Position numbers and translations under genes: made by a program. Below the pieces are notes generated by a model that worked only from the letters and a program-made list of their open reading frames with translations, had not been told where the DNA came from and searched no databases. Source: an uncultured Prevotella sp. (GTDB taxonomy: Bacteria; Bacteroidota; Bacteroidia; Bacteroidales; Bacteroidaceae). From it: DNA of 49,513 bases. Shown in pieces: positions 8,788 to 16,673 of the stretch. The stretch's first letter is position 1. Every line of letters begins with the position of its first letter. Location: contig CALUEX010000019.1 in assembly GCA_944319815.1 (NCBI GenBank), forward strand, positions 1-49,513, given 5' to 3'.

Positions 8788-9024
8788 TCACTTCAGCGAG
8801 CGCAGCATACGGTCGATGCACTTGCGCTTCAGCCCCATGTCGGGGTGTACGTACAGGTTTAGGGTCGTGTTTATGTTGGCGTGCCCGAGTATGGAGCTGA
8901 CGGTCTTGCAGTCGCAGTTGGTCTCGATGTTGATTGAATACGTTGCGAAACTTGACTCTTTCACCAAGTGGCGCTTTACGATGCGCCATTCACGGTAAAT
9001 CTCGGATACGGTTTTCTTCTTCAT
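8788..9024 (-). pseudogene. Tyrosine recombinase (integrase) with large internal deletion
   Basis: The reading frame encodes 78 residues from the ATG at 9024 (MKKKTVSEIYREWRIVKRHL). The first 30 or so residues match the arm/core-binding start of Bacteroidetes tyrosine recombinases. From TNCDCKTVSSILGHANINTT onward it matches the end of the catalytic domain, including the nucleophile in LNLYVHP and a basic tail. Roughly 230 central residues normally found between these parts, with the catalytic Arg and His-x-x-Arg, are missing, yet the frame stays open. Intact relatives (from memory) carry similar SFAT and IE(T/S) strings at both edges, so a microhomology deletion is plausible. It cannot be an active recombinase. 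The region upstream to 9087 stays open but is probably not translated. Confidence 0.8.
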
Positions 9025-9201
9025 ATATAATAAGGTTATGGTTGGTTCCTGTTCCCTTTGGTTTTTCCGGGTACGGGGTGAAAGCAAATGTATTTATTTT
9101 TAATGTCAGTTCGATATAAGACAGATGCAGACATTTCAATTTTTGTCCCGTAAAAGCCGATAAAGCAAGACATTCGCCCTCAGCCATGTTGCCATCCACT
9201 T

Positions 9202-9226
9202 GTAGGGACGCTCGGTCTGAGCGTCC
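9202..9226 (+). repeat. GTAG-led REP hairpin 3 (type A)
   Basis: GTAG at 9202-9205 leads the stem GGACGCTC/GAGCGTCC with loop GGTCT. It is preceded by GCCATCCACTT and by the long flank starting near 9145. It forms an inverted pair with 9296-9320. Confidence 0.85.
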
Positions 9227-9295
9227 GGGTAATGTTGTAAACATATATCCTATGGCGTTTCGCATTGCAGCCGTTGGCTGTTTTCATGGTTACCC

Positions 9296-9320
9296 GGACG
9301 CTCAGGCCGAGCGTCCCTAC
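9296..9320 (-). repeat. GTAG-led REP hairpin 4 (type A)
   Basis: The minus-strand GTAG (9320-9317) leads the same stem, with a one-base loop change. The spacer between hairpins 3 and 4 contains GCAGCCGTTGGCTGTTTTCA, which is the inverse of the spacer of hairpin pair 1/2. The outer flank is truncated after about 10 nt. Confidence 0.85.
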
Positions 9321-9411
9321 AGGTTGGGTGACCGGTTGGCTGTTTTCAAACTTTACCCTGCCGGAGCGTCCGCGAAGCGCGAGGCTTGCTGCAATTTGCG
9401 GCAAAACGCGC

Positions 9412-9465
9412 TGCAAAAGGCCATGTATTGTGTTGTAAAAGGCCACGTATTGCAGCGTAAAAGGC
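9412..9465. repeat. TGCAAAAGGCC-type palindromic repeat, degenerate
   Basis: Units resembling TGCAAAAGGCCATGTATTG and TGTAAAAGGCCACGTATTGC lie head to tail here. They belong to the same family as 16177-16221, 28341-28440, 37441-37488 and 45707-45797 but do not form a perfect palindrome. Confidence 0.6.
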
Positions 9466-9544
9466 GGCAAACGGGCAAGCGCCTGACAGCCAGCTGGTTA
9501 GGCGCACGGCGCGGAGCCGACATGAGTTCGGCATAATCCGCGCC

Positions 9545-9569
9545 GGACGCTCCGACCGAGCGTCCCTAC
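9545..9569 (-). repeat. GTAG-led REP hairpin 5 (type A, unpaired)
   Basis: The minus-strand GTAG (9569-9566) leads the stem GGACGCTC, with the second arm ending in GCGTCC and one base changed beside the loop. The flank on the minus strand reads TACCCACTCGCGT before GTAG. No inverted partner is visible. Confidence 0.75.
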
Positions 9570-9706
9570 ACGCGAGTGGGTATTGATTAAATGAATGGGG
9601 AGACGGTATTTTACTGCATGGTCGGCGGCAGCCGGCGCAGGCGGCTTGCGTGGCAGTCTTGGGCAAAATTTACGCCGTGTCATGGCAACTTTAACCGCCA
9701 TAATCA

Positions 9707-9736
9707 TTGCACATATACAGAATTTAAGTAACTTTG
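9707..9736 (+). promoter_or_regulatory. Promoter of crcB
   Basis: A TTG at 9707-9709 and TAACTTTG at 9729-9736 are separated by 19 nt, matching the Bacteroidetes -33/-7 pattern. The predicted transcription start falls at or next to the ATG at 9742, so the message would be leaderless or nearly so. Confidence 0.65.
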
Positions 9737-9741
9737 CAGCG

Positions 9742-10128
9742 ATGATTAAGGACATCTTGCTCGTGGCCGCCGGCGGTGCGGCTGGCAGCGTGGCGCGCTA
9801 TCTGCTGTCGCGCGCCCTGCACGACACGCCTTTAGGCTCGTTCCCCGTAGGCACGATGACGGCCAACATACTCGGCTGCCTGGCCATAGGCCTCGTCTGC
9901 GGGCTGTCGGCCGGCGCCAACCCGCCCGTCGGGCACAGCCTCAAGCTGCTGCTTACCGTTGGCTTCTGCGGCGGCTTCACGACATTCAGCACATTCATGA
10001 ACGAGTCGCTCACGCTCTGCAAGGCCGGCGACGCCCTGCTCGCCGCCGTCTACGTCGGCGCGAGCGTAGCGTTGGGACTGGCCGCGGTGGCGGGCGGACT
10101 GTTAATATCTAAACTATACCAGCAATGA
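9742..10128 (+). CDS. crcB: CrcB/Fluc fluoride ion channel
   Basis: The 128-residue protein fits the four-helix CrcB family in length and motifs: G-x-x-x-R-Y near the start (Arg19), the conserved Asn42 in GTMTANILG, and the signature GGFTTFSTF (residues 77-85). CrcB dimers export fluoride across the inner membrane. The frame is open further upstream, but the ATG at 9742 was chosen because the family starts there and a promoter -7 box ends at 9736. The stop codon overlaps the next start (ATGA), so the downstream lipoprotein is translationally coupled. No fluoride riboswitch was recognised upstream. Confidence 0.93.
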   Translation: MIKDILLVAAGGAAGSVARYLLSRALHDTPLGSFPVGTMTANILGCLAIGLVCGLSAGANPPVGHSLKLLLTVGFCGGFTTFSTFMNESLTLCKAGDALLAAVYVGASVALGLAAVAGGLLISKLYQQ

Positions 10129-11294
10129 AGACAAAAGCTACGCGCATAATGATTTTTGCCGCGGCGGCCATGATGGCCGTTGCGTTCGGCTCGTGCGACA
10201 ACAGGAAGTTCCGCGTAAGCGGCACCTTGGCCGACGCCAAGGACTCCGTGCTCTACTTCGAGAACATGAGCCTTGACGGCCCCGTGACCGTTGACTCGGT
10301 GAAGCTCGACGGCAAGGGAGAGTTCAGCTTCACCGACAAGGCGCCCGAGGCGCCCGAGTTCTACCGCCTGCGCATAGCCGGGCAAATAATCAACCTGAGC
10401 GTTGACTCGACGGAGAGCATCGTCGTGAACGCCTCTTACCCCACGATGGCCACGGGCTACACGGTGGAAGGCTCGGCTGAGTGCGCCACTATCAAGGAAC
10501 TGTCCCTCAAGCAAATCGACCTGCTGAACCGCGTCGTCGCCGTGGAACGCAACGGCAACCTCGGCTTCGACCTGACGCGCGACAGCATAGCGCGGATGGT
10601 TGAGGCTTACAAGCAGGACGTTAAGCTGAACTATATCTACAAGGCCCCGATGCGCGCCTCGTCGTATTTCGCCCTGTTCCAGACGCTCGGCAACCGCCTC
10701 ATCTTCAACCCGCGCGAAAGCGAGGAGGACATAAAGGCCTTTGCCGCAGTGGCAACGAGCTGGGACACTTACCACCCGAAGTCGCTGCGCGGCGAGAACC
10801 TGCACAACATTGCCATACAGGGTATGCGCAACGTGCGCATCGTGCGCAACCAGCGCGCCGCACAGGCCATAGACGCAAGCAAGGTGCGCGAGGCCAACCT
10901 CATCGACATATCGCTGCTTGACAACAAGGGGCAAAGGCGCAGCCTGACCGACCTTGCAGGCAAGGTGGTGCTGCTCGACTTCCATGTGTTCGGCTCGGAA
11001 GGCTCCACCAAGCGCATAATGCAGATGCGCGAGCTGTACAACAAGTACCATTCGCGCGGCTTCGAAATCTACCAGGTTAGCCTCGACCCTGACGAGCACT
11101 TCTGGAAGACGCAGACGGCGGCCCTGCCCTGGGTCAGCGTGCGCGACCCCGAGGGGCTGCAGTCGAGCAGTCTCGCGCTATATAATGTCCGCTCCATACC
11201 GACGTTCTTCCTCATCGACAAGAGCAACACGCTAAGGAAGCGCGACTCGCAGATACGCGACCTCGACGCCGAGGTGCAGGCTCTGCTTAATTGA
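10125..11294 (+). CDS. DUF4369/thioredoxin-like lipoprotein lacking the CXXC motif
   Basis: The 389-residue protein has a lipobox FGSC (Cys24). Residues of about 28-120 resemble the DUF4369 beta-rich domain (FRVSGTLADAKDSVLYFENM). Residues of about 259-389 are a TlpA/AhpC-type thioredoxin fold (LTDLAGKVVLLDF; cis-proline in SIPTFFLID, Pro359). Where redox-active relatives have W-C-x-x-C, this protein reads FHVFGSEGSTKR (from residue 286), so no active-site cysteine is present. It is probably a periplasmic or membrane-bound protein with a binding role rather than a reductase (inference). It overlaps crcB by 4 bp and is followed by a strong terminator, so the two genes form a compact operon. 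Confidence 0.85.
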   Translation: MKTKATRIMIFAAAAMMAVAFGSCDNRKFRVSGTLADAKDSVLYFENMSLDGPVTVDSVKLDGKGEFSFTDKAPEAPEFYRLRIAGQIINLSVDSTESIVVNASYPTMATGYTVEGSAECATIKELSLKQIDLLNRVVAVERNGNLGFDLTRDSIARMVEAYKQDVKLNYIYKAPMRASSYFALFQTLGNRLIFNPRESEEDIKAFAAVATSWDTYHPKSLRGENLHNIAIQGMRNVRIVRNQRAAQAIDASKVREANLIDISLLDNKGQRRSLTDLAGKVVLLDFHVFGSEGSTKRIMQMRELYNKYHSRGFEIYQVSLDPDEHFWKTQTAALPWVSVRDPEGLQSSSLALYNVRSIPTFFLIDKSNTLRKRDSQIRDLDAEVQALLN

Positions 11295-11358
11295 TGCCGT
11301 GCCCCGTGGGGCGCGACAGTGGGCCGTGGCGCGTCGTGCCGGCCCGTAAGCCGGGTGT

Positions 11359-11402
11359 AAATGCCTTGCCGGATGCCTTGTGCAGTCCGGCAAGGCATTT
11401 TT
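11359..11402 (+). terminator. Intrinsic terminator of the crcB-lipoprotein operon
   Basis: Arms AAATGCCTTGCCGGA (11359-11373) and its exact complement (11386-11400) form a 15-bp stem around a 12-nt loop. The stem ends in TTT and is followed by TTC. Confidence 0.85.
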
Positions 11403-11575
11403 CTTGGCTGCCTGACCCTTGACGCCTCCAGCCACGCGGCGGCGTGGATGGAGGAGCTTCCGCATCCCGATTTGGGCGTTGTTTTGCGCGTTTATTGCCG
11501 CCAAAAGTTACAGGCGTTGTTGCAATCTTATCCTTTTCTTAAACTTTTTGTAACACTTTGATTGGTCGAATTGCT

Positions 11576-11583
11576 TAATTTTG
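11576..11583 (+). promoter_or_regulatory. Probable -7 element for the Oar-like receptor
   Basis: TAATTTTG matches the Bacteroidetes -7 consensus, about 38 bp before the chosen ATG at 11622. A TTTG at 11557-11560 is only 15 nt upstream, closer than usual for a -33 element. Confidence 0.45.
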
Positions 11584-11621
11584 CCGATGAATTAAAGTTT
11601 TTAAACATTCATTCAGACATT

Positions 11622-14600
11622 ATGGTTAAAAAGATTAGGTTATTGCTCGTCTCCGCACTGACGCTTGCGGTGACGGCAGCAAGCGCGCAAGTGACCACCT
11701 CGGCAATGTCGGGCCAAGTGACCGACACCGCCGGCGAGGACGTCATCGGCGCTACAGTCAGGGTGACGCACGAACCTTCAGGTACGACCTACAACGCCGT
11801 GACCAATGCCGACGGGCGCTGGGCCATACAAGGTATGCGCGTCGGCGGCCCGTACTCGGTGAAAATCTCGTACATCGGCTATGGCGAGAAAGACTACAAG
11901 GGCATCAACCTGCAGCTCGGCGAGACGTACAACCTCAGCGCACGCATGGCCGAGGACGTGAACGAGCTGGGCGAGGTAGTCGTAGTGGGCAGTGCGTCGA
12001 AGTTCTCAAACGAGAAGACCGGTGCCACCACCAACATCTCCAATGCCCAGATACAGGCCTTGCCTACGGTAAGCCGCAGCATCGAGGACATAGCCAGGCT
12101 GTCGCCATACGCCAACGGGATGAGCTTTGCGGGAGGCGACGGGCGCTCTACCAACTTCACGCTCGACGGTGCAAACCTCAACAATAACTTCGGCCTGAAC
12201 GACGGTCTGCCCGGCGGTGGCAACCCGATTTCAATGGACGCAATCGACGAAGTGCAGGTAGTCATCGCCCCGTTCGACGTCCGCCAGAGCAATTTCATCG
12301 GCGGTGGCATCAACGCCGTGACCAAGTCAGGCACCAACACGTTCAAGGGTACGGCCTACATTTACCACACGAACGAGAATATGCACGGCAACAGGGTGAA
12401 CAACCAGGACCTCGGCGAGCGCGGAACCAACCGCACCACGACCTACGGATTTACCCTCGGCGGCCCGATATTGAAGGATAAGCTCTTCTTCTTCGCCAAC
12501 GCCGAGTATTCGAAAATGCCTACCGTGGTCAACCGCTGGCAGGCTTCGACCAACGGGGTGGCATCGCCCGAGAACTACATATCGCGCACTACGGTGGAAG
12601 ACTTGCAGCGCGTGCGCGACTTCATGATGGAACGCTACGGCTACGACACTGGCTCGTACACCAACTTCCCGGCAACGGGCGACAACTTGAAGCTGCTCGG
12701 CCGCATCGACTGGAACATCACCGACAACCACCACCTGGCCGTGCGCTACAACTATACGGCAAACACGACGTGGAACCCGGTGAACGGCAACTCCGCCGAC
12801 ACGGGCTACCGCTTGCGTGACATGGACCGTCTCTCGCAATACTCAATGGCCTTTGCCAACACGATGTACTCGATGGACAACACCGTCGGCACGCTTTCGG
12901 CCGACTTGAACAGCCGCTTCGGCAACAACATATCCAACCAGTTGCTCTTCACGTACACCGACATCGACGACAAGCGAGGGTCTGACTCGTCGCCGTTCCC
13001 GTTCATCGACATCATGTATGACTATGAAGAGGCCGCCGACGGCACCGTGACGCAGGTGCTGCAGCCGTACATGAGCCTTGGCTACGAGCTGTTCACGCAC
13101 AACAACCGCGTGCAGAACCAAATCTACAACGTGACCGACAACTTCACCTATTACCTCGGGCAACACAAGCTGACGGCTGGTTTCAGCTTCGAGCACCAGA
13201 TGGCCAACAACTCTTATATGCGTGGCGGCACGGGCTACTACCGCTACCGCTCGCTCGACGACTTCCTCAACGGCGCGGCGCCGGAGACCGTCGGCCTGGC
13301 CTATGGGTACAACGGCGACGACAACCCAAACGCCGAGGTTAGGTTCAACCAGTACGGATGGTACCTGCAAGACGAGTGGAACATACTCGAGAACCTGAAA
13401 ATCACGGGTGGTGTGCGCTTTGACCTGCTCACGTTCGACAGCGACGACCTCGTGCGCAACAACGCAATCTACGCCCTCGACTTCGGCGGACGCCACATCG
13501 ACACGGGCGCATGGCCGGGCAGCAACGTGCAAATCTCGCCGCGCATAGGCTTCACTTGGGACGTCTTCGGCGACAAGAGGCTGAAGGTGCGCGGCGGTAC
13601 GGGCCTCTTTGCCGGCCGTCTTCCCCTTGTGTTCTTCACCAATATGCCTACCAACTCGGGCATGATACAGAACCTCGTGCACGCCGACACGCGCTATGAC
13701 AGCAACGGCGTGGTGACCAGCAGCGACCCAAGGCTGCAGAACTTCGCCGGCGGCATAATCACCGACACTGACAGGATACGCGAGCTGCTCGGCGCACCGG
13801 CCTCGATAACGCCCGACCAGGGCACCGTGCCGAGCGAGATTGCGGGCGTGGACAAGGACTTCAAGATGCCACAGGTATGGAAAACATCGATTGCTGTTGA
13901 CTACCAAGTGCCGGTGGAGTTCCCGCTGACGCTCTCGGCCGAGTTCACATATACGAAGAAAATCAACGACGTCATCCTCGACAACTACAACATCAAGCCC
14001 GTGGACGACACGTGGCAGAGGCTTCAGGGAGCCGACAACCGCCTCATCTACCCGACAGATTACAGGTATTACGACAACTTCAGCAACGCCTGCGTGCTTA
14101 CCAACACGCACAAGGGTTACGGCTGGACGTTCAACCTCACGGCAACGGCCGAGCCGGTGAAGAACCTCAACCTCATGGCTGCCTACACCCACACGGTGAT
14201 GAAGGAGATGTCGGGTATGCCCGGAAGCAACGCCTCGTCGGCATGGTCGGGCATCTACACGGTGAACGGCCCGAACCACGTAGACCTGCACAACTCGCAG
14301 TACGTCATCCCTGACCGCGTAATCGCGTCGGCAAGCTACACTTACCACAACGACCACTTCACGCTGTTCTACACCGGCTACAGGCCACAGGGCTACAGCT
14401 TCACTTATGCCGACGACATCAACGGCGACGGCAACAAGACTGACCTGATATACATCCCGCGCGACGACAGCGAGATTAACTTCACATCCGAGGCCGACCG
14501 CCAGGCTTTCTGGGACCTCGTCAACCAGGACAGCTACCTGAAGAACCACAAGGGCGAATACGCCGAGGCTTACTCGGCACACGCTCCGTGGGTGCACCGC

Positions 14601-14915
14601 TTCGACTTCCGCTGGGCGCACGACTTCAACCTGAAGGTCGGGAAGACGATGCACAAGCTGCAGCTGACGGCCGACTTCATGAACATCGGCAACCTGTTCA
14701 ACTCGAAGTGGGGCGTGGAGAAGAACTTGAGCGGGTGCAACAACGGCGCGATACTCAATGTTGACAGGATAGAGAACGGCACGCCGTACTTCTCGATGTT
14801 CCGCTCGAGGAACGCCGAGGGCGAGATGGTGGCCCCGACGAAGACGTGGTCGTTCGACCGCAACTACTCGCAGTGCTGGCAGTTGCAAATCGGCGTGAAG
14901 TACTACTTCAACTGA
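11622..14915 (+). CDS. Oar-like TonB-dependent outer-membrane receptor
   Basis: From the ATG at 11622 the protein is 1097 residues; an upstream ATG at 11562 would put the -7 box inside the gene, so it was rejected. It has a signal peptide (ending ASAQ, about residue 23), a carboxypeptidase-regulatory-like domain (VSGQVTD-like MSGQVTDTAGEDVIGATVRV, about 28-115), a plug domain (DGRSTNFTLDGANLNNNFGL, then SMDAIDEVQVVIAPFDVRQS) and a barrel ending in WQLQIGVKYYFN. The plug wording and size match the Oar/OmpA-related receptor group rather than SusC, and no susD follows. The ligand is unknown; related proteins serve in adhesion, protein secretion or uptake. It is a single-gene unit between two terminators. 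Confidence 0.88.
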   Translation: MVKKIRLLLVSALTLAVTAASAQVTTSAMSGQVTDTAGEDVIGATVRVTHEPSGTTYNAVTNADGRWAIQGMRVGGPYSVKISYIGYGEKDYKGINLQLGETYNLSARMAEDVNELGEVVVVGSASKFSNEKTGATTNISNAQIQALPTVSRSIEDIARLSPYANGMSFAGGDGRSTNFTLDGANLNNNFGLNDGLPGGGNPISMDAIDEVQVVIAPFDVRQSNFIGGGINAVTKSGTNTFKGTAYIYHTNENMHGNRVNNQDLGERGTNRTTTYGFTLGGPILKDKLFFFANAEYSKMPTVVNRWQASTNGVASPENYISRTTVEDLQRVRDFMMERYGYDTGSYTNFPATGDNLKLLGRIDWNITDNHHLAVRYNYTANTTWNPVNGNSADTGYRLRDMDRLSQYSMAFANTMYSMDNTVGTLSADLNSRFGNNISNQLLFTYTDIDDKRGSDSSPFPFIDIMYDYEEAADGTVTQVLQPYMSLGYELFTHNNRVQNQIYNVTDNFTYYLGQHKLTAGFSFEHQMANNSYMRGGTGYYRYRSLDDFLNGAAPETVGLAYGYNGDDNPNAEVRFNQYGWYLQDEWNILENLKITGGVRFDLLTFDSDDLVRNNAIYALDFGGRHIDTGAWPGSNVQISPRIGFTWDVFGDKRLKVRGGTGLFAGRLPLVFFTNMPTNSGMIQNLVHADTRYDSNGVVTSSDPRLQNFAGGIITDTDRIRELLGAPASITPDQGTVPSEIAGVDKDFKMPQVWKTSIAVDYQVPVEFPLTLSAEFTYTKKINDVILDNYNIKPVDDTWQRLQGADNRLIYPTDYRYYDNFSNACVLTNTHKGYGWTFNLTATAEPVKNLNLMAAYTHTVMKEMSGMPGSNASSAWSGIYTVNGPNHVDLHNSQYVIPDRVIASASYTYHNDHFTLFYTGYRPQGYSFTYADDINGDGNKTDLIYIPRDDSEINFTSEADRQAFWDLVNQDSYLKNHKGEYAEAYSAHAPWVHRFDFRWAHDFNLKVGKTMHKLQLTADFMNIGNLFNSKWGVEKNLSGCNNGAILNVDRIENGTPYFSMFRSRNAEGEMVAPTKTWSFDRNYSQCWQLQIGVKYYFN

Positions 14916-14951
14916 CTTACGGCCCCGTAGCCGGGGAACTGGATAAACTAC

Positions 14952-15021
14952 ATCAAGGAGCAGGCCGGACAGCCTTGCCGCCATGTTGGCGGCGCAGCGG
15001 CGTCCGTGCCTGCTCCTTGAT
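14952..15021 (+). terminator. Probable terminator of the Oar-like receptor gene
   Basis: Arms ATCAAGGAGCAGGC and GCCTGCTCCTTGAT form a 14-bp stem, with a smaller inner stem CGGAC/GTCCG. It lies 37 bp after the stop codon. The T tract is short. Confidence 0.65.
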
Positions 15022-15099
15022 TGTTCCCATATACCTGCCGCCTTGCCGCAAAAGCGTACATTTTGGCCTTGTTGACGGCCTCGGCTCGATATTTATTGC

Positions 15100-15107
15100 T
15101 ACTTTTG
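15100..15107 (+). promoter_or_regulatory. Probable -7 element for the BASS-like transporter
   Basis: TACTTTTG matches the Bacteroidetes -7 consensus, 25 bp before the ATG at 15133. No -33 element at good spacing is evident. Confidence 0.5.
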
Positions 15108-15132
15108 CAGCGTTTTTAAGCAATGTTTCGTC

Positions 15133-16092
15133 ATGGAAATAATCAAGTTCGTCAAGGAATGGACGCTGCCGTGCGCCATGGTGTTCGGCGCAAGCGTCTA
15201 CCTTTTGTTTTCGGAAGTTGCCTTCCTTGAACCTGTGGGCAACGCCGTGGGGCCGTTTTTCATAGAAATCATGCCCGTGCTAATCTTCCTTACGCTCTAC
15301 GTCACGTTCTGCAAGATACGCCTGCATGACCTTCGCCTGCACACGTGGCACGTCTGGATGCAAGTTATCCGCATAGCCCTGGCCGTCCTGCTGGTGGCGG
15401 CAATCAAGGCCGCGCCCGGCCACACGGCGCGCTTCGCGCTTGAAGGGGCGTTCGCCTGCGTCATCTGCCCCACGGCCTCGGCTGCCGCCGTGGTGACCGA
15501 GAAGCTGGGCGGCAGCATAGCCTCGATGACCGTCTACACGCTGATTGACAACCTCGTGGCGGCCCTGCTCGTGCCGCTGCTCTTCCCGATGGTTGAGGGG
15601 CACGCCGACGTGGAGTTCATGTCGTCGTTCGTCACCATACTCGAGCGCACAGCCGTCGTGCTCATCCTCCCCTTCGCCTGCGCCATGGCCACGCGCCGCT
15701 GGCTGCCCGGGGTGGCACGCAGGGTGAAGGAGCGCAAGAACCTCGGGTTCTACCTATGGGCTGTCAACCTGTCTATCGTGATGGGCGTGACGCTGCACAA
15801 TATCTTCACGGCCGGCATATCGTGGCTGTCGATGGCAGCCTTGGTGGTTACGCCGCTCCTTGTCACGTTCGTGCTCTTCGGCATAGGCAAGGGCGTTGGG
15901 CGGCATTACGGCTGCAGCGTCGACGGCGGACAGGCCCTCGGGCAGAAGAACACGGCCGTGGGCATCTGGCTCGTCATGGCCTACCTGAACCCCGTTATAG
16001 CCATAGCCCCGTGCGCATACGTAGTGTGGCAGAACTCGCTGAACTCCTGGCAGCTGTGGTGCATGGAGAAATATGGGCGGCTGAAGTGGTGA
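15133..16092 (+). CDS. BASS (bile acid:sodium symporter)-like membrane transporter
   Basis: The 319-residue protein has about nine or ten hydrophobic segments and no signal peptide. The features that suggest the BASS/SBF fold are the central ICPTASAAAVVTEKLGGSIA stretch, where the fold crosses over, and the late GQKNTAVGIWLVMAYLNPVI segment, which parallels the N-x-G-L-A region of BASS proteins. It would sit in the inner membrane and move an organic anion, probably with sodium; the substrate cannot be read from the sequence. The gene stands alone with its own promoter and is followed by a long palindrome that could end transcription. Confidence 0.7.
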   Translation: MEIIKFVKEWTLPCAMVFGASVYLLFSEVAFLEPVGNAVGPFFIEIMPVLIFLTLYVTFCKIRLHDLRLHTWHVWMQVIRIALAVLLVAAIKAAPGHTARFALEGAFACVICPTASAAAVVTEKLGGSIASMTVYTLIDNLVAALLVPLLFPMVEGHADVEFMSSFVTILERTAVVLILPFACAMATRRWLPGVARRVKERKNLGFYLWAVNLSIVMGVTLHNIFTAGISWLSMAALVVTPLLVTFVLFGIGKGVGRHYGCSVDGGQALGQKNTAVGIWLVMAYLNPVIAIAPCAYVVWQNSLNSWQLWCMEKYGRLKW

Positions 16093-16176
16093 GGCTTGGC
16101 CACGGCTGCGCCTTGCCGCGAGGCCGTATGCCATTGGGCTGACGGTCAGCAAGTTACAGACATATATCCTTTTATG

Positions 16177-16221
16177 CGGCGAAAGGCCGTCTTTTGCATT
16201 GCAAAAGACGGCCTTTCGCCG
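16177..16221. repeat. 45-bp perfect palindrome
   Basis: Arms CGGCGAAAGGCCGTCTTTTG+CA (16177-16198) and the exact complement (16200-16221) surround a single central T. This is the best copy of the TGCAAAAG/CTTTTGCA family. As RNA it would form a near loop-less 20-bp hairpin 85 bp past the transporter gene, so it may act as a terminator or mRNA end. Confidence 0.9.
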
Positions 16222-16396
16222 TGCAAAACGTGGCCTATTACACGTTTGGGGTAAATATAAGGCATGGTATAGGCTTTTTGCTGAACTTGTTTTTGATGTG
16301 AGTCCGGTATGAGGTCAATGCGGAATATTCCAAGTTCCGTTCCGTAAAAGTCGGAAAAAAGCGGTATTCGCCCTCCGCCACGTTGCCACCCAACCT

Positions 16397-16421
16397 GTAG
16401 GGACGCTCGGTCTGAGCGTCC
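16397..16421 (+). repeat. GTAG-led REP hairpin 6 (type A, unpaired)
   Basis: GTAG (16397-16400) leads the stem GGACGCTC/GAGCGTCC. The upstream flank (16345-16396) with ATTCGCCCTCCGCCACGTTG matches those of hairpins 2 and 3. No inverted partner is seen on the right, where TAACTCC-type repeats begin. Confidence 0.85.
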
Positions 16422-16470
16422 GGGTAACTATTTTAAAATGAATGTCCGCAAAGCTCCCATTCATTAGTAG

Positions 16471-16673
16471 TTAAACCCAAATCGGTCATTAGACCGCAAT
16501 GTCTTAATTTCTATAGTTATATTATTGCTTCTTGCCGTCTTATGTCCTTCTGCCGCCGTCTTTTCTTCCGTTCCGTCTCGACGTAGCCCGCTACGCCTTC
16601 GACAAAACGGAAGAAAAACCGTCTGGCATAAGTACATAATCCGTCTAAGCTCTAATGACCGATTTGGGTTAAA
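16471..16673. mobile_element. 193-bp MITE-like element, copy 1, with TTAAA direct repeats
   Basis: The element (16476-16668) has terminal inverted repeats CCCAAATCGGTCATTAGA / TCTAATGACCGATTTGGG. It is flanked on both sides by TTAAA (16471-16475 and 16669-16673), a probable 5-bp target duplication. The interior folds into a long hairpin centred on CGTAGCCCGCTACG. It has no open frame. Copy 2 at 45465-45657 has the same length and differs at only about three positions, so transposition was recent. It interrupts a block of TAACTCC-type repeats. Confidence 0.85.

Larger units (their letters stand above)
9025..9741. other. Repeat-rich intergenic region upstream of crcB
   Basis: This gap of about 717 bp holds two inverted GTAG hairpins (9202-9226 and 9296-9320), a lone one (9545-9569), a TGCAAAAGG-type repeat (9412-9465) and the crcB promoter (9707-9736). 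The stretch 9330-9410 and 9470-9540 shows no recognisable signal. No gene is supported. Confidence 0.6.
11295..11621. other. Intergenic region between the lipoprotein and Oar-like receptor genes
   Basis: This 327-bp gap holds the terminator at 11359-11402 and the receptor promoter near 11557-11583. The middle (11405-11540) shows no gene or repeat that I recognise. Confidence 0.6.

Noticed and set aside
9595-9741. Fluoride riboswitch upstream of crcB
   Set aside because: I could not find the conserved core of the riboswitch, and the predicted transcript starts at the ATG.
10050-11099. 349-codon open frame on the minus strand
   Set aside because: It mirrors the DUF4369 lipoprotein gene and has no promoter, start context or domain of its own.
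11562-11621. Earlier ATG for the Oar-like receptor
   Set aside because: The added residues precede a complete signal peptide, and the likely -7 box falls inside the extension.
12843-14984. Very long open frame (713 codons) on the minus strand
   Set aside because: It lies wholly opposite the Oar-like receptor, has Val/Arg/His-rich composition with no domain, and arises from GC-rich third positions on the sense strand.
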